64,000 nt of DNA from Methanospirillum stamsii (GTDB lineage: Archaea > Halobacteriota > Methanomicrobia > Methanomicrobiales > Methanospirillaceae): positions 682,001 through 746,000 of the forward strand of contig NZ_CP176366.1 in the NCBI RefSeq assembly GCF_046244385.1. The letters run 5' to 3'. The translations under genes were made by a program, and so were the position numbers. Below the pieces are notes generated by a model. That model searched no databases and was not told where the DNA came from. It saw only the letters and a list, made by a program, of their open reading frames with translations. Numbering within the stretch: the first letter of the stretch is position 1; each line of letters begins with the position of its first letter. Shown in pieces: positions 9,011 through 18,122 of this stretch.

Positions 9011-9706
9011 ATGTTATCAGATTTTCGAACCATGTTTGCCGAAGTCACCCGGGCAATTCTTCCGATTGTATTTCTAATTCTGGTACTTCATGTTTTTCTG
9101 CCAAGAACGTCGATTAACACGATTCTTATGCTTATCATCGGCAGTATCATGGTAATCCTTGGTATGACCCTCTTTCTCATGGGAGTAAAAATCGGTCTGC
9201 TACCTATGGGTGAGGCCATTGGTTCTGAAATTCCAAAAAGCGGTTCAATAATTCTCATTGTTATTACTGGCTTCCTTTTTGGATTTTTAGCAACAATAGC
9301 AGAGCCTGATGTCCGGGTCCTGGCAGACATGATCCAGACCGTATCTGATAATGGTATCTTAAAACTTCAATTGATTGTGGTAATAGCAGTAGGAGTAGGG
9401 TTTTTTGTAAGTACCGCAGTTCTTCGAATCATCTATAATATTCCCATTGCATACCTTTTTACAGCTGGATACCTTGCTATCATATGCCTCTCTCTTATAT
9501 CACCTCCTGATTATGCCCCGATTGCTTTTGATGCAGGAGGCGTTACAACCGGGCCGATTACCGTTCCCTTTATCCTTGCTTTAGGTATCGGTGTCACCTC
9601 CGTACTCGGAGGAAAATCCCCCCTTTCAGACGGTTTTGGTCTGATTGGTCTGGCTTCTATTGGTCCGATAATAGGGGTACTTCTTATGGGAGTAATTTTT
9701 GTATGA
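9011..9706 (+). CDS. DUF1538 membrane protein, UmpA/UmpB-like (first of pair)
   Basis: 231 residues with about seven membrane segments. The repeated signatures LGMTLFLMGVKIGLLPMGE, TIAEPDVRVLA and FDAGGVTTGPITVPF are diagnostic of DUF1538. Paired DUF1538 proteins (UmpA and UmpB) from Halomonas are reported to act together as a Na+(Li+,K+)/H+ antiporter; many bacteria carry the two halves fused. Here the second half follows as a separate gene with a 4-base ATGA overlap, and a P-II gene follows that with another ATGA overlap. The conserved charged and small residues in AEP and DAGG are intact. The family call is sure; ion specificity is inference. Confidence 0.88.
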   Translation: MLSDFRTMFAEVTRAILPIVFLILVLHVFLPRTSINTILMLIIGSIMVILGMTLFLMGVKIGLLPMGEAIGSEIPKSGSIILIVITGFLFGFLATIAEPDVRVLADMIQTVSDNGILKLQLIVVIAVGVGFFVSTAVLRIIYNIPIAYLFTAGYLAIICLSLISPPDYAPIAFDAGGVTTGPITVPFILALGIGVTSVLGGKSPLSDGFGLIGLASIGPIIGVLLMGVIFV

Positions 9707-10440
9707 TATACATTCCAATCGCTGATGGAATAGACCATGTGATACTTGATGTAATTCAGGCTTTACTCCCCCTTGTTGTTTTTTTCCTGATAATTCAGAT
9801 ATTGTCACTAAAACTGCCAGGACATTATATTATCAATCTTTTCAAAGGGTTATTCATCACCCTCTTGGGCATGGTACTCTTTTTTCAGGGGGTAAAAATT
9901 GCATTTCTTCCAGCCGGACAGAATATTGGTGCTTATTGTGGAACGCTGGAACAGATCTGGATCCTTATTCCTTTGGGTTTTCTGCTTGGATTTTCAACCA
10001 CCTTTGCTGAACCTGCTGTCCGGGTGCTCTGTTACCAGGTTGAAACTTCATCTAACGGCTATATCAGGGGTTCACTTATTCTGTATGCTCTTTCCATAGG
10101 GGTTGCCTTTTCAGTAAGTCTGGGCATGGTACGGATATTGTATGGATTTCCTTTTCTTCCCTTTATCATAGGAGGATATCTCCTTGCACTGATTCTCATC
10201 CGGTTTACCGACCATGATTTCATTGCCATCGCTTTTGATTCAGGGGGAGTTGCTACAGGGCCGATGGCAGTTACTTTTCTTATGGCGTTTGCTGTAGGTG
10301 TTGCGGATTCGATTGGGGGCAGAGATCCCTTTCTTGATGGATTTGGTATGATTGCTTTCATTGCACTCACCCCTATTCTCACGATTCTTATCCTTGGGAT
10401 TATCTTCAAAATGAATAAAACGGCGGGAGAAATATCATGA
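9703..10440 (+). CDS. DUF1538 membrane protein, UmpA/UmpB-like (second of pair)
   Basis: 245 residues, homologous to the preceding protein: LGMVLFFQGVKIAFLPAGQ, TFAEPAVRVLC and FDSGGVATGPMAVTF occupy the same positions. It starts inside the end of the previous gene (ATGA overlap at 9703-9706), and its own end overlaps the start of the P-II gene by four bases, so all three are very likely made in fixed ratio from one transcript. The two DUF1538 proteins probably form a heteromeric cation/proton antiporter in the cytoplasmic membrane. Confidence 0.87.
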   Translation: MIYIPIADGIDHVILDVIQALLPLVVFFLIIQILSLKLPGHYIINLFKGLFITLLGMVLFFQGVKIAFLPAGQNIGAYCGTLEQIWILIPLGFLLGFSTTFAEPAVRVLCYQVETSSNGYIRGSLILYALSIGVAFSVSLGMVRILYGFPFLPFIIGGYLLALILIRFTDHDFIAIAFDSGGVATGPMAVTFLMAFAVGVADSIGGRDPFLDGFGMIAFIALTPILTILILGIIFKMNKTAGEIS

Positions 10441-10787
10441 TTTATGAAGGATGTAAAAACCTGATTGTAACTATTGTAAAAAAGGGATGGTCAGAAAAGG
10501 TGGTTCATGCATCACGGGAAGCGGGGGCATCAGGGGGAACAATCCTGATGGGAAGGGGATCTGGGATTCATGAAACCCAGTCGCTCTTCGGACTTCCTAT
10601 TGAACCAGAAAAAGAGATTATTCTAACAGTAGTGGAAGTGGATCAGACTGACAAAATTTTGTCAGCGATTGAAAAAGCGGCAGAACTTAATAATCCCGGT
10701 ATGGGGATCGCCTTTGTACTAAACCTTGAAAAAATTGCAGGTAGAGTCCATATGACCTGCCAGCATGATAAAGATAAACCTGCATGA
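10437..10787 (+). CDS. P-II-like signalling protein
   Basis: 116 residues. The fold signature of P-II (GlnB-like) proteins is visible: an N-terminal strand CKNLIVTIVKKGWSEKVVHASREAGASGGTILMGRG, a shortened T-loop region around GSGIHETQSLFGLPIEPEKE, then EIILTVVEVDQTDKILSAIEKAAEL. The classical uridylylated T-loop tyrosine of GlnB/GlnK is not evident. P-II proteins bind ATP/ADP and often a further small ligand and regulate membrane transporters. Its four-base overlap with the DUF1538 pair suggests that it regulates that transporter, not ammonium uptake. It has no amtB or glnA neighbour. Confidence 0.8.
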   Translation: MIYEGCKNLIVTIVKKGWSEKVVHASREAGASGGTILMGRGSGIHETQSLFGLPIEPEKEIILTVVEVDQTDKILSAIEKAAELNNPGMGIAFVLNLEKIAGRVHMTCQHDKDKPA

Positions 10788-10790
10788 TAC

Positions 10791-11666
10791 TTATACAGAA
10801 CAAGTGTTAACCTCCCTGTTTCTCAGGATTAACACAGGTATCTGTGTGGTTCTGGCAACATAATCAGTAGTAGTTCCAAGAAGATTTTTAATGAAACTTT
10901 TTTCACCGGTTGATTTTAATACAATCATCGAAACATCTTCTTTTTTGGCATAGGCAAGGATCTCCTGAGCAGCATCACCAATCGCCACATCAATATGAAT
11001 ATCCTTTGCATGAGGAGATAATTTCTCCTTCATTTTTTCTAATTTTTCTTTTGCAACGTTACAATTTTCCTGTACTTCTTCTTTGCTGTCTCCGGTAGTG
11101 ATAACATGGAATAATGTAACGGAGTTCTTATGGATGAGGTCAGAGATACAGAGTTCTTCAATATAAGGTTTTGAGAAATCTGTACAGATAAGGATCCTGG
11201 ATAAAAGGTCAGGACAAGGTGTGTTGAATCCCCTTCCGTCTTTTTCGGATTCAGGGGGATGGATGAGCAGAAGGTTTTTTGTTCCATACTTCAGGAGGTC
11301 AATGGCAGTGCTACCGATAAGGAGTGTTTCAATAACACCCCTGCCTCTCCTACCCATTATGACAAGTCCTGCCTCTTCTTTCACAGCCACTTTTTCGATA
11401 ATTTCCGATGTAGTGCCTCCGGTAATCTCCTCGACAAGAACCTTGATCTTTGACCGTGGCATTGCAATGACTTTTCTTAATTCTTCCAACCGGAGTCTTG
11501 CATAATCCACATCGGGATTTATTGTATCTGTTTGTTTGGTGAGATACAGGCTTTTTGTGATATTAAGAAGAATCACTTCCCTGATCTGTGGTATTTTTGA
11601 CAGACATTTGATGATATATTTTGAGTCCTCAGAAAAATCTATGGGAATAATAATCTTTTTAAACAT
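10791..11666 (-). CDS. Universal stress protein, two tandem Usp domains
   Basis: 291 residues made of two Usp domains (about 1-140 and 150-285). The first has the ATP-binding pattern G-2x-G-9x-G-S/T (GRRGRGVIETLLIGST); the second has a degraded version (KSTGEKSFIKNLLGTT). Tandem Usp proteins are cytoplasmic stress or energy-status responders. The gene faces the P-II operon, with the stops three bases apart, and is followed upstream by a Kef-type antiporter in the same direction with a 26-bp gap. The two may be co-transcribed. Confidence 0.88.
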   Translation of the reverse strand: MFKKIIIPIDFSEDSKYIIKCLSKIPQIREVILLNITKSLYLTKQTDTINPDVDYARLRLEELRKVIAMPRSKIKVLVEEITGGTTSEIIEKVAVKEEAGLVIMGRRGRGVIETLLIGSTAIDLLKYGTKNLLLIHPPESEKDGRGFNTPCPDLLSRILICTDFSKPYIEELCISDLIHKNSVTLFHVITTGDSKEEVQENCNVAKEKLEKMKEKLSPHAKDIHIDVAIGDAAQEILAYAKKEDVSMIVLKSTGEKSFIKNLLGTTTDYVARTTQIPVLILRNREVNTCSV

Positions 11667-11692
11667 GATTTATCTCACCGATCAGGTTTACC

Positions 11693-13447
11693 CTATATCA
11701 GATTCTCTCGTGTCTGAACGATAAGCTTTTCATGAATCCGATCCCGCTCACGGTCAATCTGCTCCGGTGTTGCGCCGGATTGACGGATTATGAATTCAGT
11801 GATTGAAAGGGCAAGTTCACCTTCATCTGAAAAGACAACGTCGGCTCCGGCACTGCAAAGGTCCGAGATTTCTGACAGGTAAACTGTCCTTGCTATAATC
11901 CGGATATCCGGGTTTAAATATTTTGCCTGTTTTACCACCTCAACACTTCCTGGAATATTGGCAACACTGATAATTAGGACTTCTGCATGGGTGATTCCTG
12001 CTTCCTTGAGGGTATCAGAACGGGTGGCATCCCCATATATTGCACTAAATCCCTCTTTTAGCAGACCTTGGACCGTTTCCACGTTTAATTCAATTATCGT
12101 CGGATGAATGTCATTTTCCATGAGAAGCCCGGTTACGGTCTGGCCGACCGGCCCATAACCAATAACGACAGCTTTTGTTTCTCCCGGGTAATCGGGTTTT
12201 TTAACCTTCGTGTCCATCGGCCCACACCGATTGTGTATTTTCCTGGAAAATCCAGGGGAACAATCATTCAGCCAGCACTCCAGTTTTCCAGCTCCCCGGT
12301 ACAGAATGGGATTTACCGTTATTGAGATAATTGCAGCAGCAACAAGTATATTTGTAGCGTTTTCCGGTAAGATATGAAGGTCCCTGCCCATGGTCGCCAG
12401 GATAAAAGAAAATTCACCAATCTGTGCCAGAACAATTGCGACTGATAATGCCACCTTAAGTGGATATCGCATGATAATGACAATTAAAAAAGCAACCAGG
12501 GGTTTTCCGATGAGGATAATTACCAGGGTAACAATAACCAGCCCAAAGGAATCAGTAAAGCCTGACCAGTCAAAAAGCATCCCGACTGAAACAAAAAATA
12601 ACACTGCGAAAGCGTCACGAAGAGGGAGCGCCTCCGTTGCTGCCCGTAAACTGAATTCTGAACGGCCGACAACCATACCAGCAAGAAATGCCCCAAGAGC
12701 CATGGATACATCAAATACGTAAGCTGATCCAACGGCTATACACATGGCTATTGCAAGAATTGCGAGAGTAAAGAGTTCCCGCGATCCGGTTTTAGCTATA
12801 TTGGTAAGGATTTTCGGGATAAGCCAGCCCCCGACCGCAAAGGTAAATCCTACCAGAATGAGGATTTTTAGAATTGCAATACCTGTTGCAGTGGCAATAC
12901 CACCAAATCCGATGACCGTACTTCCAAATATTTCCGGTAGAAGGACTAATACGAATACCGTGAAGAGATCCTCCATCACCAGCCATCCAATGGCAATGTG
13001 ACCTGTTTTGGTGTGGAGGTCATTATTATCTGATAACACCCGGGTCAGGACCACAGTACTTGCAACTGATATTGCAAGCCCAAAAACAATGCCTGCTTCA
13101 ATACTCCACCCAAGCCAGTACATTATCAGAGCACCTACCAATGTTGCTGAAAAACTCTGGAGGAGGGCTCCGGGTAGTGCAATCTTTCGGACAGCGAAAA
13201 ACTCTTTGAAATGAAACTGCAGTCCAACCCCGAACATAAGAAGGATTACACCTATCTCTGCCAGTTGTTCTGCTAACTCGTAATTTGCCACAAATCCGGG
13301 TGTGTTGGGACTGACCACAATTCCGGCCATCAGATACCCAATGATAGGGGATAATCCAAGCCGGTGCGTAATGTACCCAAAAAGGAGGGCAGCAGCAAAT
13401 CCTCCGGTTAACGTAAGAATTAGTTCAACACTGTGCACTGGATACAC
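11693..13447 (-). CDS. Kef-type CPA2 cation/proton antiporter with TrkA-N domain
   Basis: 584 residues. Residues about 1-390 form the 12-helix sodium/hydrogen exchanger domain, including FGVGLQFHFKEF, the GAFLAGMVVGRSEF segment and LFFVSVGMLFD. A cytoplasmic RCK/TrkA-N domain follows (about 410-530) with the dinucleotide motif VIGYGPVGQTVTGLL and an acidic residue at the end of the next strand (IIELN). The family exchanges K+ or Na+ for protons under NAD(H) or other nucleotide control. No separate TrkA-C domain is obvious. It lies upstream of the Usp gene and probably shares its transcript. Confidence 0.9.
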   Translation of the reverse strand: MYPVHSVELILTLTGGFAAALLFGYITHRLGLSPIIGYLMAGIVVSPNTPGFVANYELAEQLAEIGVILLMFGVGLQFHFKEFFAVRKIALPGALLQSFSATLVGALIMYWLGWSIEAGIVFGLAISVASTVVLTRVLSDNNDLHTKTGHIAIGWLVMEDLFTVFVLVLLPEIFGSTVIGFGGIATATGIAILKILILVGFTFAVGGWLIPKILTNIAKTGSRELFTLAILAIAMCIAVGSAYVFDVSMALGAFLAGMVVGRSEFSLRAATEALPLRDAFAVLFFVSVGMLFDWSGFTDSFGLVIVTLVIILIGKPLVAFLIVIIMRYPLKVALSVAIVLAQIGEFSFILATMGRDLHILPENATNILVAAAIISITVNPILYRGAGKLECWLNDCSPGFSRKIHNRCGPMDTKVKKPDYPGETKAVVIGYGPVGQTVTGLLMENDIHPTIIELNVETVQGLLKEGFSAIYGDATRSDTLKEAGITHAEVLIISVANIPGSVEVVKQAKYLNPDIRIIARTVYLSEISDLCSAGADVVFSDEGELALSITEFIIRQSGATPEQIDRERDRIHEKLIVQTRENLI

Positions 13448-13648
13448 CTGATACTTAAGGATTTAAAATTTTTATCTAACATACTTGCATGCCGGTTGAC
13501 AACCCGGTATTTCATGGTATCATCAATTTTTTTACCTTTGATCCTGATTTCGATCCTGCCAGCCTGGAAAAACCATTTGGAAATCTTTAATAGAAATTCC
13601 ATCATTCATCAACATGTTAAAACGCAAAATTTGTGATGTGTGGTTACC

Positions 13649-14008
13649 ATGAAAAAGCAGATGAAACCCTATAAATGCGAAATTTGTGGATATATTTATG
13701 ATCCGGTGCGGGGCGAACCAAAGAATGGAATCCCGCCGGGCACCGCATTCGAGGACCTTCCGGATACCTATGTTTGTCCGGTTTGTGGAAAGGCAAATAT
13801 AACCAAGAAAGAGTTTGTTCCAATGGAAGCACCATCCGGCCGGTACCGCTGTGTTGCCTGTGGATACATGTATGACCCCAAGAGAGGGGAGCCGAAAAAC
13901 GGGATTAAACCCGGAACAGCTTTTGAAGACCTGCCTGATACATATGTATGTCCGATATGTGGTGTCTATGCAAAGGTTGGAAAAAGTGAATTTGTTGCAA
14001 CCGAATAA
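13649..14008 (+). CDS. Double rubredoxin
   Basis: About 119 residues from the ATG at 13649; a GTG at 13640 would add three residues, but the ATG is the more usual start. It contains two rubredoxin domains, each with two CxxC pairs: CEICGYIYDP...CPVCGK and CVACGYMYDP...CPICG. Each pair would bind one iron. The two repeats are nearly identical around RGEPKNGI-PGTAFEDLPDTYVCP, pointing to an internal duplication. Rubredoxins carry single electrons, often for oxygen or peroxide defence in methanogens. The next genes are a MarR regulator and a flavodoxin-ferredoxin protein, so the local theme is redox. Confidence 0.93.
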   Translation: MKKQMKPYKCEICGYIYDPVRGEPKNGIPPGTAFEDLPDTYVCPVCGKANITKKEFVPMEAPSGRYRCVACGYMYDPKRGEPKNGIKPGTAFEDLPDTYVCPICGVYAKVGKSEFVATE

Positions 14009-14081
14009 CCCCTTTTTTTGAAAATTTTTCAATCACTGTTTTTTGTTCGTTTTTTTCAACCATTTTGAATCACGAACTTTT

Positions 14082-14106
14082 ATATTGTTAAACTGCTTAA
14101 CAATAT
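14082..14106. promoter_or_regulatory. Perfect 10-bp inverted repeat, probable MarR operator
   Basis: ATATTGTTAA (14082-14091) and TTAACAATAT (14097-14106) form a perfect inverted repeat with a 5-bp spacer. It ends about 30 bp before the MarR-family gene. The size and symmetry fit a winged-helix dimer site, and autoregulation is the simplest reading. A related half-site, TTGTTAA, lies at 14623-14629 before the next gene. Confidence 0.65.
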
Positions 14107-14136
14107 TGGATATATATCAGGAACGTGATCAATAGA

Positions 14137-14604
14137 ATGGTAACTCATGCAGAGTTGATGAACATATCTGCCGGATGGATCAGGGTTCTGAATATCATGA
14201 ATGAACTGGAAAGTTCTCCCCGTGACTTTGGAACCGGTGATCTTCTCCATTGTTCAGAGATTCATACCCTGATGGTCATTGGAAAAAATCCGGATGTAAA
14301 TGTTACCAATCTTGCAACACTCCTGGGTATTTCAAAGAGTGCTATCTCCCAGATGATAACCAGATTAGCCAGAAAAGGACTGGTAGAGCGGTATAAATGT
14401 CCTGAAAATGAGAAAGAGACGAAATTATGTCTGACTCCCAGAGGAACGATTGCTTTTCTCGGTCATGAACAGCATCATGCCATTATTTTCACACGAATGC
14501 AGGAAAAACTTGGAATCATGACCACCGAACAATATGAATTTCTAATCAGAGTTTTTCACGCTATTGAAGAGACTGCAAAAGAGTTCAAAGACAGTCAGGG
14601 ATAA
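14137..14604 (+). CDS. MarR-family transcriptional regulator
   Basis: 155 residues from the ATG at 14137. This start is favoured because GTGATC (14125-14130) is a good archaeal ribosome binding site at the right spacing; that same GTG would otherwise be an upstream start. The winged-helix core is clear: NVTNLATLLGISKSAISQMITRLARKGLVERYKCPENEKETKLCLTPRG. A helical dimerisation region flanks it. The perfect palindrome upstream suggests autoregulation, and a half-site before the flavodoxin-ferredoxin gene suggests that gene is a target too. The inducing ligand is unknown. Confidence 0.9.
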   Translation: MVTHAELMNISAGWIRVLNIMNELESSPRDFGTGDLLHCSEIHTLMVIGKNPDVNVTNLATLLGISKSAISQMITRLARKGLVERYKCPENEKETKLCLTPRGTIAFLGHEQHHAIIFTRMQEKLGIMTTEQYEFLIRVFHAIEETAKEFKDSQG

Positions 14605-14654
14605 TTTTTTTCGAGCATTTAATTGTTAAGCAAATTACCAAAAAAGGAAAGACG

Positions 14655-15494
14655 ATGACAAATAAACAAAACCCATTAAAGATTGATATCTGGTACTTTT
14701 CAGCCACCGGAAATACCAAAGCAATTGCTCGTGTTCTTCAGGAAGAGTTCTCAATTCTTGGGGCAGATACAAATCTTATTGATATCACTCCACTGGATTC
14801 AAGAAATCCGGGAATACTACCTGGAACAGGTGATGTCATAGTTCTTGGACTTCCGGTTCATTCCTGGCGTGCCCCCCGGGTAATCAGGGAGTGGCTGGTA
14901 ACTCTTAAGGGTCAGGGAAAAAAATGTGCCATGTTCTTTACCTATGGGGGCTTTGGGATTCACCCGTCACATTATTCGACCAGGAAGATTCTGGAACAGC
15001 AGGGTTTTTCTGTTGTTGGTTCTGCTGAATTTCCAGCAAGCCATACATTTAATCTGGGCGGATGGAATGCACTAAAAAATCGTCCGGATCGGTCTGACTT
15101 TGATGTGGCACGTGAATATGCAGCTGCTGTTTTACGCCGGTTCACCGGTGAGGATCCCGGATTTCCACCTGAAATGGAACCCACAACTCACCCTGAATCT
15201 ATTCTGGACTCTATCGAACAATTCAGATTTAAAATACTTACAAAACTTCCATCTCGTGATGGAACATGTTCAAATTGTGGGATATGTGCGGACGTTTGTC
15301 CTACCGGTTCAATGGATGCGATAGCAGGAAAAGCAAATAGGGATACATGTATTGCCTGTCTGGCTTGTGTCGTATCCTGCCCGGAGCAGACGATAACCAT
15401 CAATGATATGACTGAAAGCTGGGCATATAAACTCACTGTTGAACAGATTTCAGAGGCCGCCATGCAGGAAAAGAAGAGTAAAATCTACCTATGA
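14655..15494 (+). CDS. EFR1-type flavodoxin-ferredoxin fusion
   Basis: 279 residues. Residues about 8-165 are a flavodoxin-like FMN domain with the phosphate loop SATGNTKAIA and later VIVLGLPVHSWRAP and FFTYGGFG. Residues about 200-250 form a two-cluster ferredoxin: CSNCGICADVCPTGSM and CIACLACVVSCPEQTI, each C-x2-C-x2-C-x3-C. Such EFR1-family proteins pass electrons between ferredoxin-like and flavin carriers in the cytoplasm of anaerobes. AAAGGAAAG is a good binding site upstream of the ATG. The gene follows the MarR regulator by 50 bp and is probably controlled by it. Confidence 0.88.
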   Translation: MTNKQNPLKIDIWYFSATGNTKAIARVLQEEFSILGADTNLIDITPLDSRNPGILPGTGDVIVLGLPVHSWRAPRVIREWLVTLKGQGKKCAMFFTYGGFGIHPSHYSTRKILEQQGFSVVGSAEFPASHTFNLGGWNALKNRPDRSDFDVAREYAAAVLRRFTGEDPGFPPEMEPTTHPESILDSIEQFRFKILTKLPSRDGTCSNCGICADVCPTGSMDAIAGKANRDTCIACLACVVSCPEQTITINDMTESWAYKLTVEQISEAAMQEKKSKIYL

Positions 15495-15543
15495 TAATAA
15501 AAATGGATTATGTATTAATGATCGTAACTGATAATCCGGATGA

Positions 15544-16668
15544 TTAATCATCACTAATAAACACCTCTTTTAGTTCATTCAGGGTTTTTATGTTAAAAAG
15601 ATTGGAAATATTGACGCCAATTGAATAGGTAGGAAAAAGACCGAACATCTGCCTTCTGTTAAAGGCATACAATTCAGTCTCTTTAAGCGCCCTTAAGGGC
15701 ACTTTAATCTGTTGGAAATCATTTTTTAAATCTTCTGATCCGCATTTTGTCGGATCCAAATATTTCCCAGGGTTTAGATATTTCTTTGAATCATTTAGTC
15801 TGAATATCAGGTCATTGCACATTTTAAGGCTAATCCGAAGACTTAACACACTCTGTAAAAATTGCATGATGATAAACTGACTAATAAGGATGATAAAAAT
15901 CCAGACATCGGTTCTGACCCTGACAAATTCAGCAACATTCATGAAACTTGAAAGTGTAAACCCGGGTAGGAGAATTGCGATGAGAAGGAGGAATACAACG
16001 ATAGTTCCTACAATAAGAAAAATAAATCCAAGTATCGACAGGACGATAAGTTTTTTCCATTCCAGTGACTTTTGTCTCCGGACGTACTCTGCAAAATTGA
16101 ATAGATGGTGCCTGAAAAAGAATATCTCGATATAAAACAGAATAATTCCAATACACTGGACCAGAATAAGGGCGGATGTATCAGCCGGAATGACTCCTGT
16201 GTTACCAAGATAGAGTGAAAAGAAGACTGACATGAGATAAATACAGATCATCCCAATGGTAAGTGGGAGAAGACTGAGAATAAAAAACCTCATAAATAAT
16301 CTGAATCCGATTCTTTTATTCTTAAAAATCTTTAAATCTCTGGCCCAATTTATTAGATCATTCTTATTTATTGAAACTTTGGGTTCAGACGGTTTCTTGG
16401 TAAAATATCTTAATGGAAAAAGAAAGATAGGAAGCATCGGGTAAAAAAGGTAAAAATAGAGACTTGCGGATATCCAGATAACCAAATAGGTAATATCCAA
16501 AGTCCAAAAGGCCCAGATATTCAGAACCACTGCAAACGCCAATGCTAACAGAGGTTTACATCCGATTTTTTCACTTGCAATCTGAATTTTTGTTTTATTT
16601 AGACTCCTCATTTCTTCATCAATTCTCGAGGAGATAATGTCAGGTTTTGGTACATCAGATGAGAGCAT
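15544..16668 (-). CDS. Membrane protein of unknown function
   Basis: About 374 residues from the ATG at 16668, which has GTGA a few bases upstream; a GTG at 16680 is the alternative start. I do not recognise a family. Pairs of hydrophobic segments are seen at about 45-85, 125-175 and 205-265 (numbered from the GTG), with charged stretches between (KKPSEPKVSINKNDLINWARDLKIFKNKR). The C-terminal 80 residues are soluble and contain KCGSEDLKNDFQQIKVPLRALKE. There is no signal sequence of the secretory type. It stands alone between the flavodoxin fusion and a DUF308 protein. Confidence 0.7.
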   Translation of the reverse strand: MLSSDVPKPDIISSRIDEEMRSLNKTKIQIASEKIGCKPLLALAFAVVLNIWAFWTLDITYLVIWISASLYFYLFYPMLPIFLFPLRYFTKKPSEPKVSINKNDLINWARDLKIFKNKRIGFRLFMRFFILSLLPLTIGMICIYLMSVFFSLYLGNTGVIPADTSALILVQCIGIILFYIEIFFFRHHLFNFAEYVRRQKSLEWKKLIVLSILGFIFLIVGTIVVFLLLIAILLPGFTLSSFMNVAEFVRVRTDVWIFIILISQFIIMQFLQSVLSLRISLKMCNDLIFRLNDSKKYLNPGKYLDPTKCGSEDLKNDFQQIKVPLRALKETELYAFNRRQMFGLFPTYSIGVNISNLFNIKTLNELKEVFISDD

Positions 16669-16797
16669 ATTTTCAGTCACGGCAGATAGACCCTTCCAAT
16701 TTCATTGTTTAACATCCCATATTTTTATTTGTATTAACGTCAGTATTCAGAATTAGTCATAATTTAAAAATGAGTCAATTGATGAGAGAAAAAGGAG

Positions 16798-17310
16798 TTA
16801 TTTCTTCCAGAAGAAGACACTCATGACTAATGAAAGAAAACCAAAGATTATGAAAAAAATACCCATTACAAGAGTCAGGAATGCAGTACCTGCATCGGGG
16901 TTGATGAACAGAAAAATTCCTACGATAAAACTTACCACTCCCCCTAATCCTGTGATAATCCGGTGTTTTTCCCAGGTGATAGATACAGCATATGCAATTG
17001 TCAGAAGACCATTAATGACAAGCCATAACGCAATCAGGTATCCTATTGCAATAGTAGCAACATATGGTGAGATGATTGCCAGAAGACCAATTACAATGCT
17101 GATAAGGCCTGAACTCAGGAGAACCATCTTCGGCCCTCCATTTTCAGCAGAAAGAGCAAGACCAGCAGTGAAAATACCGATTATCAGAAAAATGATGCCG
17201 AGAACCAGCACTAAAAATTCGAAAACGACTCCGGGAGCAGTAAATGCTACGATTCCAAATAACAGTACGATTATACTGAGAATTATCGCGAGAATTCTAT
17301 CTCTATCCAT
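16798..17310 (-). CDS. HdeD/DUF308-family membrane protein
   Basis: 170 residues with six short hydrophobic segments in three pairs, as in the HdeD-like DUF308 family. Typical glycine-rich helix starts are visible (VLLFGIVAFTAPGVVFEFLVLVLG, GLLAIISPYVATIAIGYLIALW, GIFLFINPDAGTAFLTLVMG). The protein ends in a KK pair. Its role is unknown in archaea; in enterobacteria HdeD is linked to acid stress. The open frame on the opposite strand (16823-17317) is a shadow. Confidence 0.8.
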   Translation of the reverse strand: MDRDRILAIILSIIVLLFGIVAFTAPGVVFEFLVLVLGIIFLIIGIFTAGLALSAENGGPKMVLLSSGLISIVIGLLAIISPYVATIAIGYLIALWLVINGLLTIAYAVSITWEKHRIITGLGGVVSFIVGIFLFINPDAGTAFLTLVMGIFFIIFGFLSLVMSVFFWKK

Positions 17311-17474
17311 TGCATAAATAATCCATCGGTAACCATAAAATTCTTCGTATAAACAATCCTCTGATTTATCCCTTCCATCAAAAATTACATTCCATTATGC
17401 ATCATAGGGAAAACAAGGGAAGAGAATTAACCATTTTTTAGAGAGAATACTATCTAAAATAGTTTTTCGGGAAT

Positions 17475-18122
17475 TTATATCCCCGGAAATTTCAGCATCG
17501 TAATTTCATTCATCGCATCGATGAAAAACAGTGCCATAAACAAAATGATACCAAATCCGGTAATCAGGAGGAGTGTTGGAATAAGGATTGTAGCACCTGC
17601 TTTCCCCCATGAAAATTCCTGGAAGACTTTTATTCCAACGATACAGAGGGCCACTGACCAGATAAGACCGATTATTCCAATGTAAGGGATCCACCCCAGA
17701 AGCATAAACGGAGTAGCTGCATAGAGAATCGCGATGAGTGTTTTTGATACCCCTTGTTCTCCTCCGAGGAGAAGAACGAAAAGATGCAAGAAGAATCCTT
17801 TGAGAAAAATGAGAATCATGAGTAAGATGAACCACAAATAAATCAGGAGAAGGCTCCAGTTGAGAAAAAATGGCTTAAACAGAGCTAATTCATTCATGAG
17901 AACCGGACCGATGACCGGCACCATTTCCAACTGTGCCTGATACGCAGTAAAAGACATCAGAGATGAAATGAGTGATATTATTCCCATTAACACAGAATTA
18001 CAAATGAGTAATAAAACATAATGCTGATATGCTTTAGAGAGAGTAGATGTTTTTAATCGTTTAAAAGTCTCCTGAGGATGGAATAAAATACCTCTGATAT
18101 TCTCGATATATGATTCAAACAT
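17475..18122 (-). CDS. Yip1-domain membrane protein
   Basis: 215 residues. The start MFESYIENIRGILFHPQETFKRLK is the typical lead-in of archaeal and bacterial Yip1-family proteins: an amphipathic stretch with an LxxPxxTF-like element, followed by five hydrophobic segments (about 30-60, 75-115, 125-150, 155-175 and 180-205). Function is unknown in prokaryotes. It lies alone; 164 bp separate it from the DUF308 gene downstream. Confidence 0.78.
   Translation of the reverse strand: MFESYIENIRGILFHPQETFKRLKTSTLSKAYQHYVLLLICNSVLMGIISLISSLMSFTAYQAQLEMVPVIGPVLMNELALFKPFFLNWSLLLIYLWFILLMILIFLKGFFLHLFVLLLGGEQGVSKTLIAILYAATPFMLLGWIPYIGIIGLIWSVALCIVGIKVFQEFSWGKAGATILIPTLLLITGFGIILFMALFFIDAMNEITMLKFPGI

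Noticed and set aside
13532..14032. Long open frame opposite the double rubredoxin
   Set aside because: The cysteine-rich rubredoxin on the plus strand explains the region; the opposite frame follows its repeated codons.
16823..17317. Plus-strand frame of 164 codons across the DUF308 gene
   Set aside because: Its basic, proline-rich composition is typical of a shadow of a hydrophobic membrane gene, and the minus frame has a clear family match.
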